From: a virus
DNA: 37,638 nt
Reading direction: 5' to 3' (one strand)
Virus record (IMG/VR): IMGVR_UViG_3300036851_000150
Coordinates: 1-37,638 of that record
The translations under genes and the position numbers were made by a program. Every line of letters begins with the position of its first letter. Positions within the stretch are counted from its first letter, which is position 1. The notes below the pieces were generated by a model, which saw only the letters and a program-made list of their open reading frames with translations, had not been told where the DNA came from and made no database searches. Positions 15,991 through 23,769 of this stretch are shown here, in pieces.

Positions 15991-18398
15991 CCAAGTATTC
16001 CGTGACCGGGCCTGACGGAGCCCGGTACAGCATCGAGGGGCCGGAAGGTATGTCCGATGCCCAGGTCATCACCGAGATCCAGCGGCAGCTGGGCGGCGGC
16101 CAGCCGGCACCGGAGCCGCCGCCTCAGTCGTGGGGCGAGTATGCCGGCGGCCTCGCCCGCCAGGCCGCGCAGGGCCTCACATTCGGCTTCGCGGATGAGG
16201 CCGAGGCCGGGCTGCGCTCGCTCGGGGACGCCGACTACGACACGACGGTCGCGGATATCCGACGGCAGAACGAGGCGTTCGCCGGGGCCAATCCCATCGC
16301 CTCCACCGTCGCCCACATCGCTGGCGGCGTGCCGCTGTTCGTCGGACCGGGTGGCGCCGCAACGGGCCTGGCGCGTGCTGCGCAGTGGGCCAACCAGGGC
16401 GGCATGCTCGCCAGGATGGGGCGAGGCGCCGTGCTGGGTTCCGGCACCGGGGCCGTGTCGGGCTTCGGCGCCGGCGAAGGCGACATCCGCACGCCGGAAG
16501 GGCTTGGGAGCCGGGCGCAGTCGGCGCAGATGGGCGGCCTGTTCGGCGCCGGCATCGGCGCAGCCGCCCCGCCGGTGCTCAGCGCCGTCGGGGCTGGCGT
16601 CAGGTCGATCGGCGGCATGGTCTCGCCCCTGACGCGGTCACTCAGAACGCCCAGCGAGCCGCCGCTGCCGTTCAGCACGTTCGACAGGCCGCCTGGGTCG
16701 CCGCCAATCGAGGGCGCGCGCTTCATCAACGACATGGCGCCCGGCGAGGTTGCCAACGCGCAGACGCGGGCGCTGGGCGCCATCCGCGACGCGCTGGTGC
16801 GGGAAGGCAGGACGCCGGCCCAGATCGAGGCGCAGCTCGATGAGTTCGCGACATGGGCCTCGCGCTTCAACACGTCCAGCTACGGCCAGGACGTCGTGAC
16901 GGCGGCCGACCTCAGCCCCGGACTGCAGCGCCTCTTGGGCTCGCTGGCGCGGCAGTCTCCGGAGGCCGCACGCGATGTCGCGACCTTCCTGCAGGCGCGG
17001 CAGACCGGCATCACGCCGCAGGGTGCTGACGCCATCCGTCTGGGTCAGCGGGGCATCCCGACCCGCCAGCGGTTCGCCGAGCCCGTAACAGGGCAGCAGG
17101 CGGCGGATGAGTTCGGCTCCACTTTCCAGCGCGCGCCAGGCGGCGATCTGCGCACCGGGCAGGGCAACGTGCAGCCCATGGGGCATTGGGCGCGCTCCAT
17201 GGACTTCCTGAAGCGCGCGTTCGGCATCAAGGACTCCGACTTCCACGGGCATGCAGCAAACCCCGGCCGGACCGTGGAGCAGATCGCGCAATCCATGAAG
17301 GAGGGGGCGAGACGCAGCTACGGCGACACGTACAGGATGGGCGAGCGCGTAGACCTGACGCCGACCATTGAGCCCGTCGTTCAGCGATGGGCGCAGCTGG
17401 CGGAGACGGCGCAGCCGCCCCTGGCCGGCGCCCTGCGGCGGGCGGTGCGGCTGTTCCGGCGCCCCGACGGCAGCGTGGTGCGCGACATCAAGAATTTCGA
17501 CCTCTACGGCAAGCAGTACCTCGACGATGAGATCGGCAAGGCTTTCCGCGCGGGCGACAACGCGATTGGTCGGGAGCTGACGACGTTCCGCGACGAGATC
17601 ATCGGCGCACTCGACAACGCCACCGACGCCCGCACGCGCGTCATCGCGCGGCTCTACGCGAGGGCGCGCGGTGAGTACTCCGACCGTATGCGGGTACAGG
17701 GGATCGTCGAACGCTTTCGCGATGAGTCATTCGGGGGCGACCCGCGTTCGCTGCTGCAGTTCTACGACACACTTTCGCGCGAGGAGCAGAAGCTGGCGCG
17801 GCTTGGCGTGCAGTGGGCGGTGGAGAAGGCCACCGGCCGCACCGGAGAGGCACGCCAGATACTGGGTCTGTTCCGCACCCCCGAGGCCGACCAGCTGCTG
17901 CGCGGCATCATCCAGCGCTCCTCTGGCTCCGGTGAATTTGCGAACCGGCCCGAACGCTTCGGGCGTGCCATCGACGTGGAGGGCCTGTTCCCTGAGACGC
18001 GGCAGGTGGCGCGTGGCGGCTCGCAGACGGCGGAGCGCGTCCAGGACGACTTGATGCAGGTCGCGCTTGACGCGTCGCAGAACGTGCAGACCTTGATGTC
18101 CGTCCTGCGCGGCAACCAGTCGCTCTATCAACTTGTCGAGCGAGCGTTCGCGCTGGTGTGGGATCGCGCATTTGGCGTCGGCGCCGATGCGGCCCGTGAG
18201 GCGACACGTATGCTGCTCACCGCCAACCCCGCGGAGCGCGCAGCGATGCTCCAGCAGGTTGCCGCCATTATGCCGGCCAATCGCATGGCGCAGTTCAGCG
18301 AGCTGACGCGTCGCTTGGCGGGCTCTGTCGGCGGCGCTTCTGCCAGCGCAGTGGGCGCCGCGGCCGGGGCGCCACAGGGAGGAGCGACGTTCCTATGA
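15987..18398 (+). CDS. Large internal virion / ejection protein (putative)
   Basis: An 803-residue protein. I choose the ATG at 15987 (ATGA overlap) because residues 1-36 form a short beta domain with a YSVTGPDGARYSIEGPEGMSDAQV pattern that is common at the N-terminus of phage internal proteins. Residues 60-210 are Gly/Ala-rich, with hydrophobic stretches able to contact membrane (VAHIAGGVPLFVGPGGAATGLARAA and GLFGAGIGAAAPPVLSAVGAG). Residues 230-800 are mainly long helices with Arg/Glu-rich surfaces. This layout fits an internal core protein injected with the genome. No catalytic motif was recognised. Confidence 0.7.
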   Translation: MTKYSVTGPDGARYSIEGPEGMSDAQVITEIQRQLGGGQPAPEPPPQSWGEYAGGLARQAAQGLTFGFADEAEAGLRSLGDADYDTTVADIRRQNEAFAGANPIASTVAHIAGGVPLFVGPGGAATGLARAAQWANQGGMLARMGRGAVLGSGTGAVSGFGAGEGDIRTPEGLGSRAQSAQMGGLFGAGIGAAAPPVLSAVGAGVRSIGGMVSPLTRSLRTPSEPPLPFSTFDRPPGSPPIEGARFINDMAPGEVANAQTRALGAIRDALVREGRTPAQIEAQLDEFATWASRFNTSSYGQDVVTAADLSPGLQRLLGSLARQSPEAARDVATFLQARQTGITPQGADAIRLGQRGIPTRQRFAEPVTGQQAADEFGSTFQRAPGGDLRTGQGNVQPMGHWARSMDFLKRAFGIKDSDFHGHAANPGRTVEQIAQSMKEGARRSYGDTYRMGERVDLTPTIEPVVQRWAQLAETAQPPLAGALRRAVRLFRRPDGSVVRDIKNFDLYGKQYLDDEIGKAFRAGDNAIGRELTTFRDEIIGALDNATDARTRVIARLYARARGEYSDRMRVQGIVERFRDESFGGDPRSLLQFYDTLSREEQKLARLGVQWAVEKATGRTGEARQILGLFRTPEADQLLRGIIQRSSGSGEFANRPERFGRAIDVEGLFPETRQVARGGSQTAERVQDDLMQVALDASQNVQTLMSVLRGNQSLYQLVERAFALVWDRAFGVGADAAREATRMLLTANPAERAAMLQQVAAIMPANRMAQFSELTRRLAGSVGGASASAVGAAAGAPQGGATFL

Positions 18399-19930
18399 CG
18401 CCGGAGCAGGAGGCAAGGCGCGCGCGGCTGCTGGCGATGCTGGCGGGGCCGCCTCCGCCGGCGCCGTCGTCCATGACGCTCCCGGGGTTCGAGGCGATGC
18501 CCGCTACCGAGACACCGGACGGGCGCTTCGTGGTCGGCGGCACGCCGGAGCCTGACATCCGCATGGGCGGTGCGGCACTGATGCCGCAGACGCCTGATGA
18601 GGAGCAGGCCATCCGCAGCGACCTGGACCAGCCGGGGCTGGGCCTGCTGCTGGCACTGAGCGGCTTGCCGACGCTGCGCGATGCAGGCAGTAACCTGCAT
18701 ACTGCGGTCGAGCAGGGCGATCCGGTGCGCGGGGCTGCAGCGGTTGGCGAGGCGGGCCTGCTGGCGCTGCCACTCACCCGGCTGGGACGAGCAATGTTCT
18801 CGACGCTGCCGCGGGGGATCGGCACCGGTCTCGGCACCGCCCTGGTGACCGAGACGGCTGCGGGCCGCGGGCCGCTGGGGGCAGGCGAGGCCGAGGCGCA
18901 AACGAAGACGAAGGGTGGCCGCGAGCCGCCGAGCGAGCCCGTCAGGAGGCTCCAGCAGCAGCTGAAGGACGCTGGATTCTACAGCGGCGAGATCGACGGC
19001 ATCATGGGCGAGGGGACGAAGGCGGCCAAAGCCGCGTTCGACGCCGCCGAGACCCGCAAGGGCGCCGCCGACACGGAGCGCCTGAAGGCTCAGGCGGAGG
19101 CGAAGAAGGCCGAGGCCGAGGCCAAGGAAGCGGAGACAAGAGCCGCCGAGAGCGCCGGCAAGGCGAAGACCAGGGAGGAGGGCGACCGGCGACTGAGAGA
19201 GATGGAGGGGGACTGGACGACGCAGGCGCTCAACTGGGGCTCGACGCTCGCCCCGTGGCTGGGTGCCGGCCTTGGCGGAGTCCTGGGCCATCGCCTGCAG
19301 GGGGCTTTGCACAGGCGCGCCAGGGGGGTGTCCCAGGCTGCTGCGGATCGAGCCGACGCCCTGATGGCGGCCCCAATGGGCAACACCAACGTCGCGGGGC
19401 GTGTCGGCCGCGTCAACCAGTACTGGTCAGAGGGCCACCCGAGCCGGGCCGAGCCGTTCCGGCTTGCACCGCGGGCAACCGGCCGCCATCCATACGCAGT
19501 CAACGCCGCTGGTGACGTCCCAACGGCTGGGCAGCTCTATCAGTCGGACCCGTCGGCGCTGGGGCGGGTGGCACAGGCCGCACCGCTGGCGGCCATCGGC
19601 GGCGCAGAGGCCGGAGTCGCCCACTACGGCCTCGTCGAGCCCGCCAGGACCGAGCTGGCAGCGGCACAGAAGGCCTTGGACGAGGACCGAAGCGAGGCGA
19701 ACATCCAGCGCCTGCAGCGGGCGCGGACGATGCTGGCAGTGGCCACGCTGACGGAGCGGCTTGGTCTGGGGGTGGCGCTAGGCGCGGCCGGCACCGAAGC
19801 GTGGGACTCGAGAACGGGAGCCCCAATGCCGCGTCCGGGATCGCTGCCTCAGGCCGAGAGAGAGCGCGGCCTATTGGCGGCGCTCCTGGGTCGGCCGGCC
19901 CCGAAGAGCAGGCGCCGCCGGACGCCATGA
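18395..19930 (+). CDS. Internal virion protein with peptidoglycan-binding domain
   Basis: A 511-residue protein with an ATGA overlap to the previous gene. Residues 1-160 are mixed, with Ala/Leu-rich helices. Residues 181-217 match a PG_binding_1 motif (VRRLQQQLKDAGFYSGEIDG, then GEGTKAAKAAF), a module that holds enzymes on peptidoglycan. Residues 218-275 are a Lys/Glu/Ala coiled coil. Residues 290-315 include a Gly/Leu-rich segment (LAPWLGAGLGGVLGHRL), and a second such segment lies near 455-475. No hydrolase motif was seen. It may guide the ejection complex through the cell wall alongside the GH24 protein. The role is inferred. Confidence 0.72.
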   Translation: MTPEQEARRARLLAMLAGPPPPAPSSMTLPGFEAMPATETPDGRFVVGGTPEPDIRMGGAALMPQTPDEEQAIRSDLDQPGLGLLLALSGLPTLRDAGSNLHTAVEQGDPVRGAAAVGEAGLLALPLTRLGRAMFSTLPRGIGTGLGTALVTETAAGRGPLGAGEAEAQTKTKGGREPPSEPVRRLQQQLKDAGFYSGEIDGIMGEGTKAAKAAFDAAETRKGAADTERLKAQAEAKKAEAEAKEAETRAAESAGKAKTREEGDRRLREMEGDWTTQALNWGSTLAPWLGAGLGGVLGHRLQGALHRRARGVSQAAADRADALMAAPMGNTNVAGRVGRVNQYWSEGHPSRAEPFRLAPRATGRHPYAVNAAGDVPTAGQLYQSDPSALGRVAQAAPLAAIGGAEAGVAHYGLVEPARTELAAAQKALDEDRSEANIQRLQRARTMLAVATLTERLGLGVALGAAGTEAWDSRTGAPMPRPGSLPQAERERGLLAALLGRPAPKSRRRRTP

Positions 19931-19937
19931 AGAAGCG

Positions 19938-20138
19938 CTAGAGGCTCAGCAGCTTTCCGAGCAGCAACGGCGACACGGCGGCCGCTATGAGGACGGCGTA
20001 GAGCTTGGCGTGCCAGCGGCGCTCAGCGGCCTTGATCTGCTGAAACTCGATCTCGCGCGCTGCCTGCCATGCCTCGGCAGCGGCCATCTGACGGGCCAGA
20101 ACGGCGCGGCGAATGACGTTGTGGTGGTAACGGATCAT
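19938..20138 (-). CDS. Small tail-anchored membrane protein
   Basis: A 66-residue protein on the opposite strand to its neighbours. Residues 1-44 are helical and charged (RQMAAAEAWQAAREIEFQQIKAAERRW), and residues 46-62 are a membrane segment (AKLYAVLIAAAVSPLLLGKLL) close to the C-terminus. ATG at 20138 is chosen over the longer open frame (to 20219) because it overlaps the stop of the next gene upstream (ATGA), which implies translational coupling. It ends 8 bp from the stop of the convergent 511-residue gene. Holin, antiholin or superinfection-related roles are possible, and none is shown. Confidence 0.65.
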   Translation of the reverse strand: MIRYHHNVIRRAVLARQMAAAEAWQAAREIEFQQIKAAERRWHAKLYAVLIAAAVSPLLLGKLLSL

Positions 20139-20302
20139 CGTGCGCCTACTGTTGAGTTGGCAATTGCCGACGCGACCACAGCGATACACCAAACAGCTGA
20201 GATGACGCCAAGCGGCCAAGCGAAAGCGAACAGCCCCACTGTCACGACGATCATGCCGCCGATGATCGCGAGTAGCATGAGAAACGCACCAAATCTGCCC
20301 AT
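20135..20302 (-). CDS. Very small two-span membrane protein
   Basis: A 55-residue protein read leftward from the ATG at 20302. A strong ribosome site, GGGGAGG, lies 5 bases before the start, and the stop overlaps the ATG of the next gene (ATGA). Almost the whole sequence is hydrophobic, in two spans: residues 7-25 (FLMLLAIIGGMIVVTVGLF) and 30-49 (PLGVISAVWCIAVVASAIAN). The size and topology are those of a small holin-like or exclusion-type membrane protein. Codon use and ribosome site support a real gene. Function unknown. Confidence 0.65.
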   Translation of the reverse strand: MGRFGAFLMLLAIIGGMIVVTVGLFAFAWPLGVISAVWCIAVVASAIANSTVGAR

Positions 20303-20414
20303 GTCAACCTCCCCAATATTCCGCCTACGCTACCCGCTCCGCCAACTTCACACAAGCTGAACAAATCAAGCCCGGTCGCATCCGTGACCCACGCGCCACA
20401 GAGGAGAATGTGCC
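20303..20414. other. Divergent intergenic region with likely promoters
   Basis: About 110 bp between the leftward small-membrane pair and the rightward tail fibre. It contains the ribosome sites of both directions (leftward at about 20308-20314, rightward at 20401-20406) and is lower in GC than most of the window. Promoters for both units would have to lie here, but no clear paired -35/-10 boxes could be picked out by eye. No coding frame here is supported. Confidence 0.4.
20401..20406 (+). promoter_or_regulatory. Ribosome binding site supporting an ATT start
   Basis: GAGGAG lies 8 bases before an ATT codon at 20415. The first in-frame canonical start, GTG at 20445, has no Shine-Dalgarno-like sequence upstream. 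The in-frame codons between the preceding TGA (20385) and the ATT include no ATG, GTG or TTG. The site therefore argues that translation begins at the ATT. Confidence 0.65.
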
Positions 20415-21545
20415 ATTCCGTATAATGGCTCAGGCACCTATACCGTGCCCAACTCATTCACCCCCGCCACGACGATCCTCTCGTCGGCCGTGAATGCGAA
20501 TTTCACCGACATCGCGACCGCGCTGTCGTCGGTGCTCACGCGCGACAACCAGGCCCCGATGACGGCGCCGCTGCGGCTGGCCGACGGCAGTCAGCCGTTG
20601 CCGGGCCTGCAGTTCGCCAACGACACCAACACGGGCTTGCGCCGCTCCGGCGCCGATGAGATGCGCTGGGTCGCGGGCGGCAACGACGCCATGTACGTCG
20701 ATGCCGACGGCAAGATGTGGCAGCTGGGTGCACTCGACGTGGCCGGTGCCGTCAACCTGCAGGCGGCGCTGGCAGCGCTGACGGCGGTGCTGGCGGCGGC
20801 CGCTACGCCCCTCACGCTCAGGCGCACGGAGAACGACACCACCGAGCGGGAGGCCGAGACTATCCAGTCCGGCTCCGGCGCCGGCGCCAAGTACTCAAGG
20901 CGCATCGTCGGCACGGGGGCGAACGCAATCAACCTGGTCCGTGAGTACCTCGGCTCGACGCAGATCACAGAGGTCGGAGACACCTTCTCCAAGCTGTTCG
21001 TGCAGCTTGTTATCGGCCTGAACTCGCGGATCGTGCTGCACCCGGACGGATACACTGACCTTGCGGAGATCGCCACTCCGGCCAATCCGGCGGCGAATGT
21101 GGCGCGGGTATATGTGAGAGACACTGATGGCGTGACCGAGCTGGCGTGGCGGGACAGCGCCGGGTTCGTGAGCGTGCTGCGCAACGCTGATCAAGGTGAC
21201 ATGCAGGAGACGGGTGACCGCTCGGTGACTGCCAACGTGCAGCACTTCCACCCGGGGCATCCGAAGGCGTGGGGGGCTGTGGATGGCGGCGCCGGCACAC
21301 TACTGGCTGGCTACGGAGTGGCTAGTGTGTCGCGAACCGCGACGGGCAATTTCCTCATTACACTGGAGGAGGCGATGTCAGGAGACTACGCAGTGATCGC
21401 CACCGCTCAGCAGGGTGATTTCACTATCCGTGCTGCCCAGTATGAGTTCATCAATTCCACACAATTCCGCATCCGCACTGTTGCTGGCAATAGCACAGCG
21501 GTCAATTTGAGCTTCTCATTTGAGGTTAAGGGGACGCTTGCTTGA
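20415..21545 (+). CDS. Tail fibre protein (apparent ATT start)
   Basis: A 376-residue protein. From the ATT at 20415 it begins (f)MPYNGSGTYTVPNSFTP, the normal opening of many phage tail-fibre proteins, followed by ATTILSSAVNANFTDIATALS. Starting at the GTG at 20445 would remove the first ten residues of this motif. The middle (about residues 75-230) holds short fibre repeats such as LRLADGSQPLPGLQFANDTNTGLRR. The C-terminal domain (about 280-376) is beta-rich, including NFLITLEEAMSGDYAVIATAQ, a shape like other receptor-binding tips. It probably attaches to the virion by its N-terminus and binds the host. No depolymerase or S74 domain was seen. The 3' end overlaps the antisense methyltransferase by 30 bp. 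Confidence 0.82.
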   Translation: MPYNGSGTYTVPNSFTPATTILSSAVNANFTDIATALSSVLTRDNQAPMTAPLRLADGSQPLPGLQFANDTNTGLRRSGADEMRWVAGGNDAMYVDADGKMWQLGALDVAGAVNLQAALAALTAVLAAAATPLTLRRTENDTTEREAETIQSGSGAGAKYSRRIVGTGANAINLVREYLGSTQITEVGDTFSKLFVQLVIGLNSRIVLHPDGYTDLAEIATPANPAANVARVYVRDTDGVTELAWRDSAGFVSVLRNADQGDMQETGDRSVTANVQHFHPGHPKAWGAVDGGAGTLLAGYGVASVSRTATGNFLITLEEAMSGDYAVIATAQQGDFTIRAAQYEFINSTQFRIRTVAGNSTAVNLSFSFEVKGTLA

Positions 21546-22331
21546 TTCAGGCCTTGCTTGATTCAGGCAGCGGCTAGTAGCACGCTCAAGCAAGCTCGGG
21601 AGGCTACCTTGCTCCTTCGGAAACGCGGCGATGTAATCGGCCCGCGCCCCAAATGGCTGGTGGAAGTCGTCGACCCCAATGGGGTGACCAAAGAAGTCGC
21701 AGGTCGCATAGCCAACCGCGTCGAGCTGCCCGAAATAGTCGGTGGCGGTATAGCCTGCGAAGCGTCCAGCGTCGTGTCCGCCCCACTCGCAGATGACGAC
21801 GGGGCGCTGCTTGTCCAGCAGCCGCAGCCCACCCCTGATCGCATGGTACTCCCCGCTTTCCAGGTCGAGCTTGACGAACCGGATTGGCCGGTCGGCATAG
21901 CTGTCCAGGGTTGTGCACCGCACCGTGATCGTCTCGGCTCGTGCGAGTTCCCCGCGCGCAAATGCGCTCGACAGGCCTGGGTCGGACGGAACGCTGTAGA
22001 AGATGGTCGACCCATCCCTGTCCGTCAGCGCGGCTTCGATGATTTCGACTTGGGGGAGCCTGGGGCGTCCCTTGGTCAATCTGACCCAAGCGGATGGCGA
22101 GACCTTCTTGCGCAGCTTGGCGCAGATGTGCGGCAACGGCTCGAAGGCATAAACCTTGCCGTTGCGGCCCACGCGGTAGGCCATTGGAATCGTGTGCAGC
22201 CCGCTGTGGGCGCCGCCATCGACGGCCTCCGCGCCTGGGGACAGGATTTCGGTGTAAAGCGCCTCGATGATGCGCTCGTAGGCCCCGTGCAATGCTGCGA
22301 GCCGATTAGCCAGCGTCGGCGCAATCTCCAT
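21516..22331 (-). CDS. FkbM-family SAM-dependent methyltransferase
   Basis: A 271-residue enzyme. The SAM-binding motif VDGGAHSGLHT is at residues 37-47, AFEPLP at 62-67, and the family's KLDLESGE motif at 154-161. Together these identify an FkbM-type O-methyltransferase, which often acts on sugars or small molecules. ATG at 22331 is used; a TTG six bases upstream has better spacing to an AAGG and could be the start. It lies antisense between the tail fibre and lysis genes and overlaps the fibre 3' end by 30 bp. A cargo gene altering host surface glycans, or modifying a virion protein, is plausible but not shown. The last about 12 codons are shaped by a 16-bp tandem duplication. Confidence 0.85.
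   Translation of the reverse strand: MEIAPTLANRLAALHGAYERIIEALYTEILSPGAEAVDGGAHSGLHTIPMAYRVGRNGKVYAFEPLPHICAKLRKKVSPSAWVRLTKGRPRLPQVEIIEAALTDRDGSTIFYSVPSDPGLSSAFARGELARAETITVRCTTLDSYADRPIRFVKLDLESGEYHAIRGGLRLLDKQRPVVICEWGGHDAGRFAGYTATDYFGQLDAVGYATCDFFGHPIGVDDFHQPFGARADYIAAFPKEQGSLPSLLERATSRCLNQARPESSKRPLNLK
21537..21568. repeat. Perfect 16-bp tandem duplication
   Basis: CTTGCTTGATTCAGGC occurs twice with no gap, at 21537-21552 and 21553-21568. The first copy contains the tail-fibre stop codon. Both copies lie inside the last codons of the leftward methyltransferase. Each copy carries a GATTC (GANTC) site. Because 16 is not a multiple of three, gain or loss of one copy changes the C-terminal frame of the methyltransferase without touching the fibre protein. 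Confidence 0.95.
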
Positions 22332-22427
22332 AGCCAATGACCTTCGACCCGCGCTGGAAAAACCCGCAGGGCCGAACCCAACCACACCCGCCCCATCCTC
22401 CGCAACCTGAACAGACGGAGAATATCC

Positions 22428-23246
22428 ATGCCTAGTGGCGCCAGCGCCGCACCGTGGCTCGACCTGGCCGTCGCCGAGCTCGGCACCAAGGAGGCGCCGG
22501 GGGCGGCCAACAACCCGGTCGTGGTCGCCTACTACCGCGATGCGGGACACCCGGAGGTCACCTCCGATGACGTGGCCTGGTGCGCCGGGTTCGTGGGCGC
22601 CATGCTCGCCCGCGCGGGGCTGCCGCTGCCGCCGCGCGATACGAGCCTGCTGGCGCGGTCCTACCTCAGCTGGGGCGTGGCGTGCGAGCCGCAGCCGGGG
22701 GCGATCGGCGTGTGGCCGCGCGGGGTGGCGTGGCAGGGGCATGTCGGCATCGTGGTGGATGTGGACGCTCGTGCCGGGACGTGCCGTCTCATCGGCGGCA
22801 ACCAGGGCGACGCAGTGAGCGTCGGTGTCTACCGGCTCAACGAGGCGCTGGCCTTCCGCTGGCCGGTGTCGGCGACGGTCGGCGCACTGCGCCGCGCGGG
22901 CTCTACCGAGATCCGTGCGGCCGACAAGATCGAGGCGGCCGGCGTTCTCGGCACCGTGGCGGCTGTAGGCACCGTGGCGGCCGTCGAGGCGGTCAAGACG
23001 CCGGCGCCCGAGGTCATCGCCACCAAGGTGCCGCCGGCGCCCGTTATCGACCCGGACATCGTGCCGGCGCTCGACCAGCTGACCTCGGTGGTCAAGGCGA
23101 TCGGCGGCCTCATCGCGGCGCATCCCTGGCTGGGCGGATGCGTTGCGGCGTGCCTCCTGCTGCTGTGGCTGGCGCGGCGGATCAAGGCGCGGCGCGTGGC
23201 CAGGGCCGCGGGCGGGGCACCGCTCAGTGTGGAGGTGATGCCGTGA
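22428..23246 (+). CDS. Endolysin, NlpC/P60 or CHAP-like, with C-terminal membrane anchor
   Basis: A 272-residue protein. Residues 8-150 form a cysteine peptidase/amidase domain of the TIGR02594/CHAP-like type: C52 in VAWCAGFVG, H105 in WQGHVGIV, and N125 in GGNQGD give a Cys-His-Asn triad. A Pro/Ala/Val-rich linker follows (about 170-215), then a hydrophobic helix at 232-250 (HPWLGGCVAACLLLLWLARR) and a basic tail. No N-terminal signal was seen. It probably cuts peptide bonds in peptidoglycan during lysis, possibly while held in the membrane. It heads the lysis operon, and its ATG has GGAG 9 bases upstream. Confidence 0.85.
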   Translation: MPSGASAAPWLDLAVAELGTKEAPGAANNPVVVAYYRDAGHPEVTSDDVAWCAGFVGAMLARAGLPLPPRDTSLLARSYLSWGVACEPQPGAIGVWPRGVAWQGHVGIVVDVDARAGTCRLIGGNQGDAVSVGVYRLNEALAFRWPVSATVGALRRAGSTEIRAADKIEAAGVLGTVAAVGTVAAVEAVKTPAPEVIATKVPPAPVIDPDIVPALDQLTSVVKAIGGLIAAHPWLGGCVAACLLLLWLARRIKARRVARAAGGAPLSVEVMP

Positions 23247-23365
23247 GGTACCTGCGCCGCGTGGCGATGTGGCTGGTCTGGCATGGGCCCAGATGGATGG
23301 CGCCGGCGGCACCGTGGCTCATGCGGTTCGCGCTCAACGCCAAGCGTATGGAGCGTGTGCGATGA
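23243..23365 (+). CDS. Small basic protein between endolysin and spanin
   Basis: A 40-residue protein. Its GTG overlaps the endolysin stop (GTGA) and its own stop overlaps the next start (ATGA). It is Trp/Met/Arg-rich (MRYLRRVAMWLVWHGPRW), probably an amphipathic, membrane-associating helix. Both overlaps suggest it is translated as part of the lysis operon. No family recognised. Confidence 0.5.
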   Translation: MRYLRRVAMWLVWHGPRWMAPAAPWLMRFALNAKRMERVR

Positions 23366-23769
23366 AGGGGTTGGCCTGGTGGCCGGTCACGCTGATCCTG
23401 CTCGCGGCGCCGTTCGGCGTGTGGGGCTGGGGCTGGTTGGACAAGCAGCGCGTCCTCGCCGTGCATGCTCGCCAGCTCGCCGAGCTCGGCAAGGGCGCAG
23501 CCAAGGAGCGCGATCAGTTCTACGCGCTGGGCAAGCGCGACGGCGCCGCCCTGATCCGCGACGCGGAGCGCACCGAGCTGGAGGCCACCAAGGCCGAGCT
23601 CGAGCGCATGGAGGCCGAGCTGGAGGCGGAGCGGGCCAAGGCCGCCGAGCTGGAGGCCAAGACGGCCGAGGCGCCGCCGGCTGGCAAGGCGGCGGCCGCG
23701 CCCACGCCGGATATCGTCGAGCTGTGCCGCAAGAGTGCATCTTGCAGGGAGAGGAGGGGACTCAAGTGA
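23362..23769 (+). CDS. Rz: Rz-like inner-membrane spanin (i-spanin)
   Basis: A 135-residue protein with an N-terminal membrane segment (residues 5-26, AWWPVTLILLAAPFGVWGWGW), then a long coiled coil (about residues 33-110), very rich in Glu, Ala, Lys and Arg (ELEATKAELERMEAELEAER). It ends in a Cys-containing tail (IVELCRKSASCRERRG). The type II membrane topology plus coiled coil is that of Rz-type spanins, which bridge to the outer-membrane partner and fuse the membranes at lysis. ATG at 23362 is chosen by the ATGA overlap. The lipoprotein gene directly after it supports the call. Confidence 0.8.
   Translation: MKGLAWWPVTLILLAAPFGVWGWGWLDKQRVLAVHARQLAELGKGAAKERDQFYALGKRDGAALIRDAERTELEATKAELERMEAELEAERAKAAELEAKTAEAPPAGKAAAAPTPDIVELCRKSASCRERRGLK

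Noticed and set aside
20251-20457. 68-residue leftward frame over the divergent region
   Set aside because: It overlaps the better supported 55-residue gene in another frame and has no ribosome site.
22332-23312. N-terminal extension of the methyltransferase frame
   Set aside because: The extended frame lies antisense to the endolysin and is low in complexity. FkbM homology starts close to 22331.
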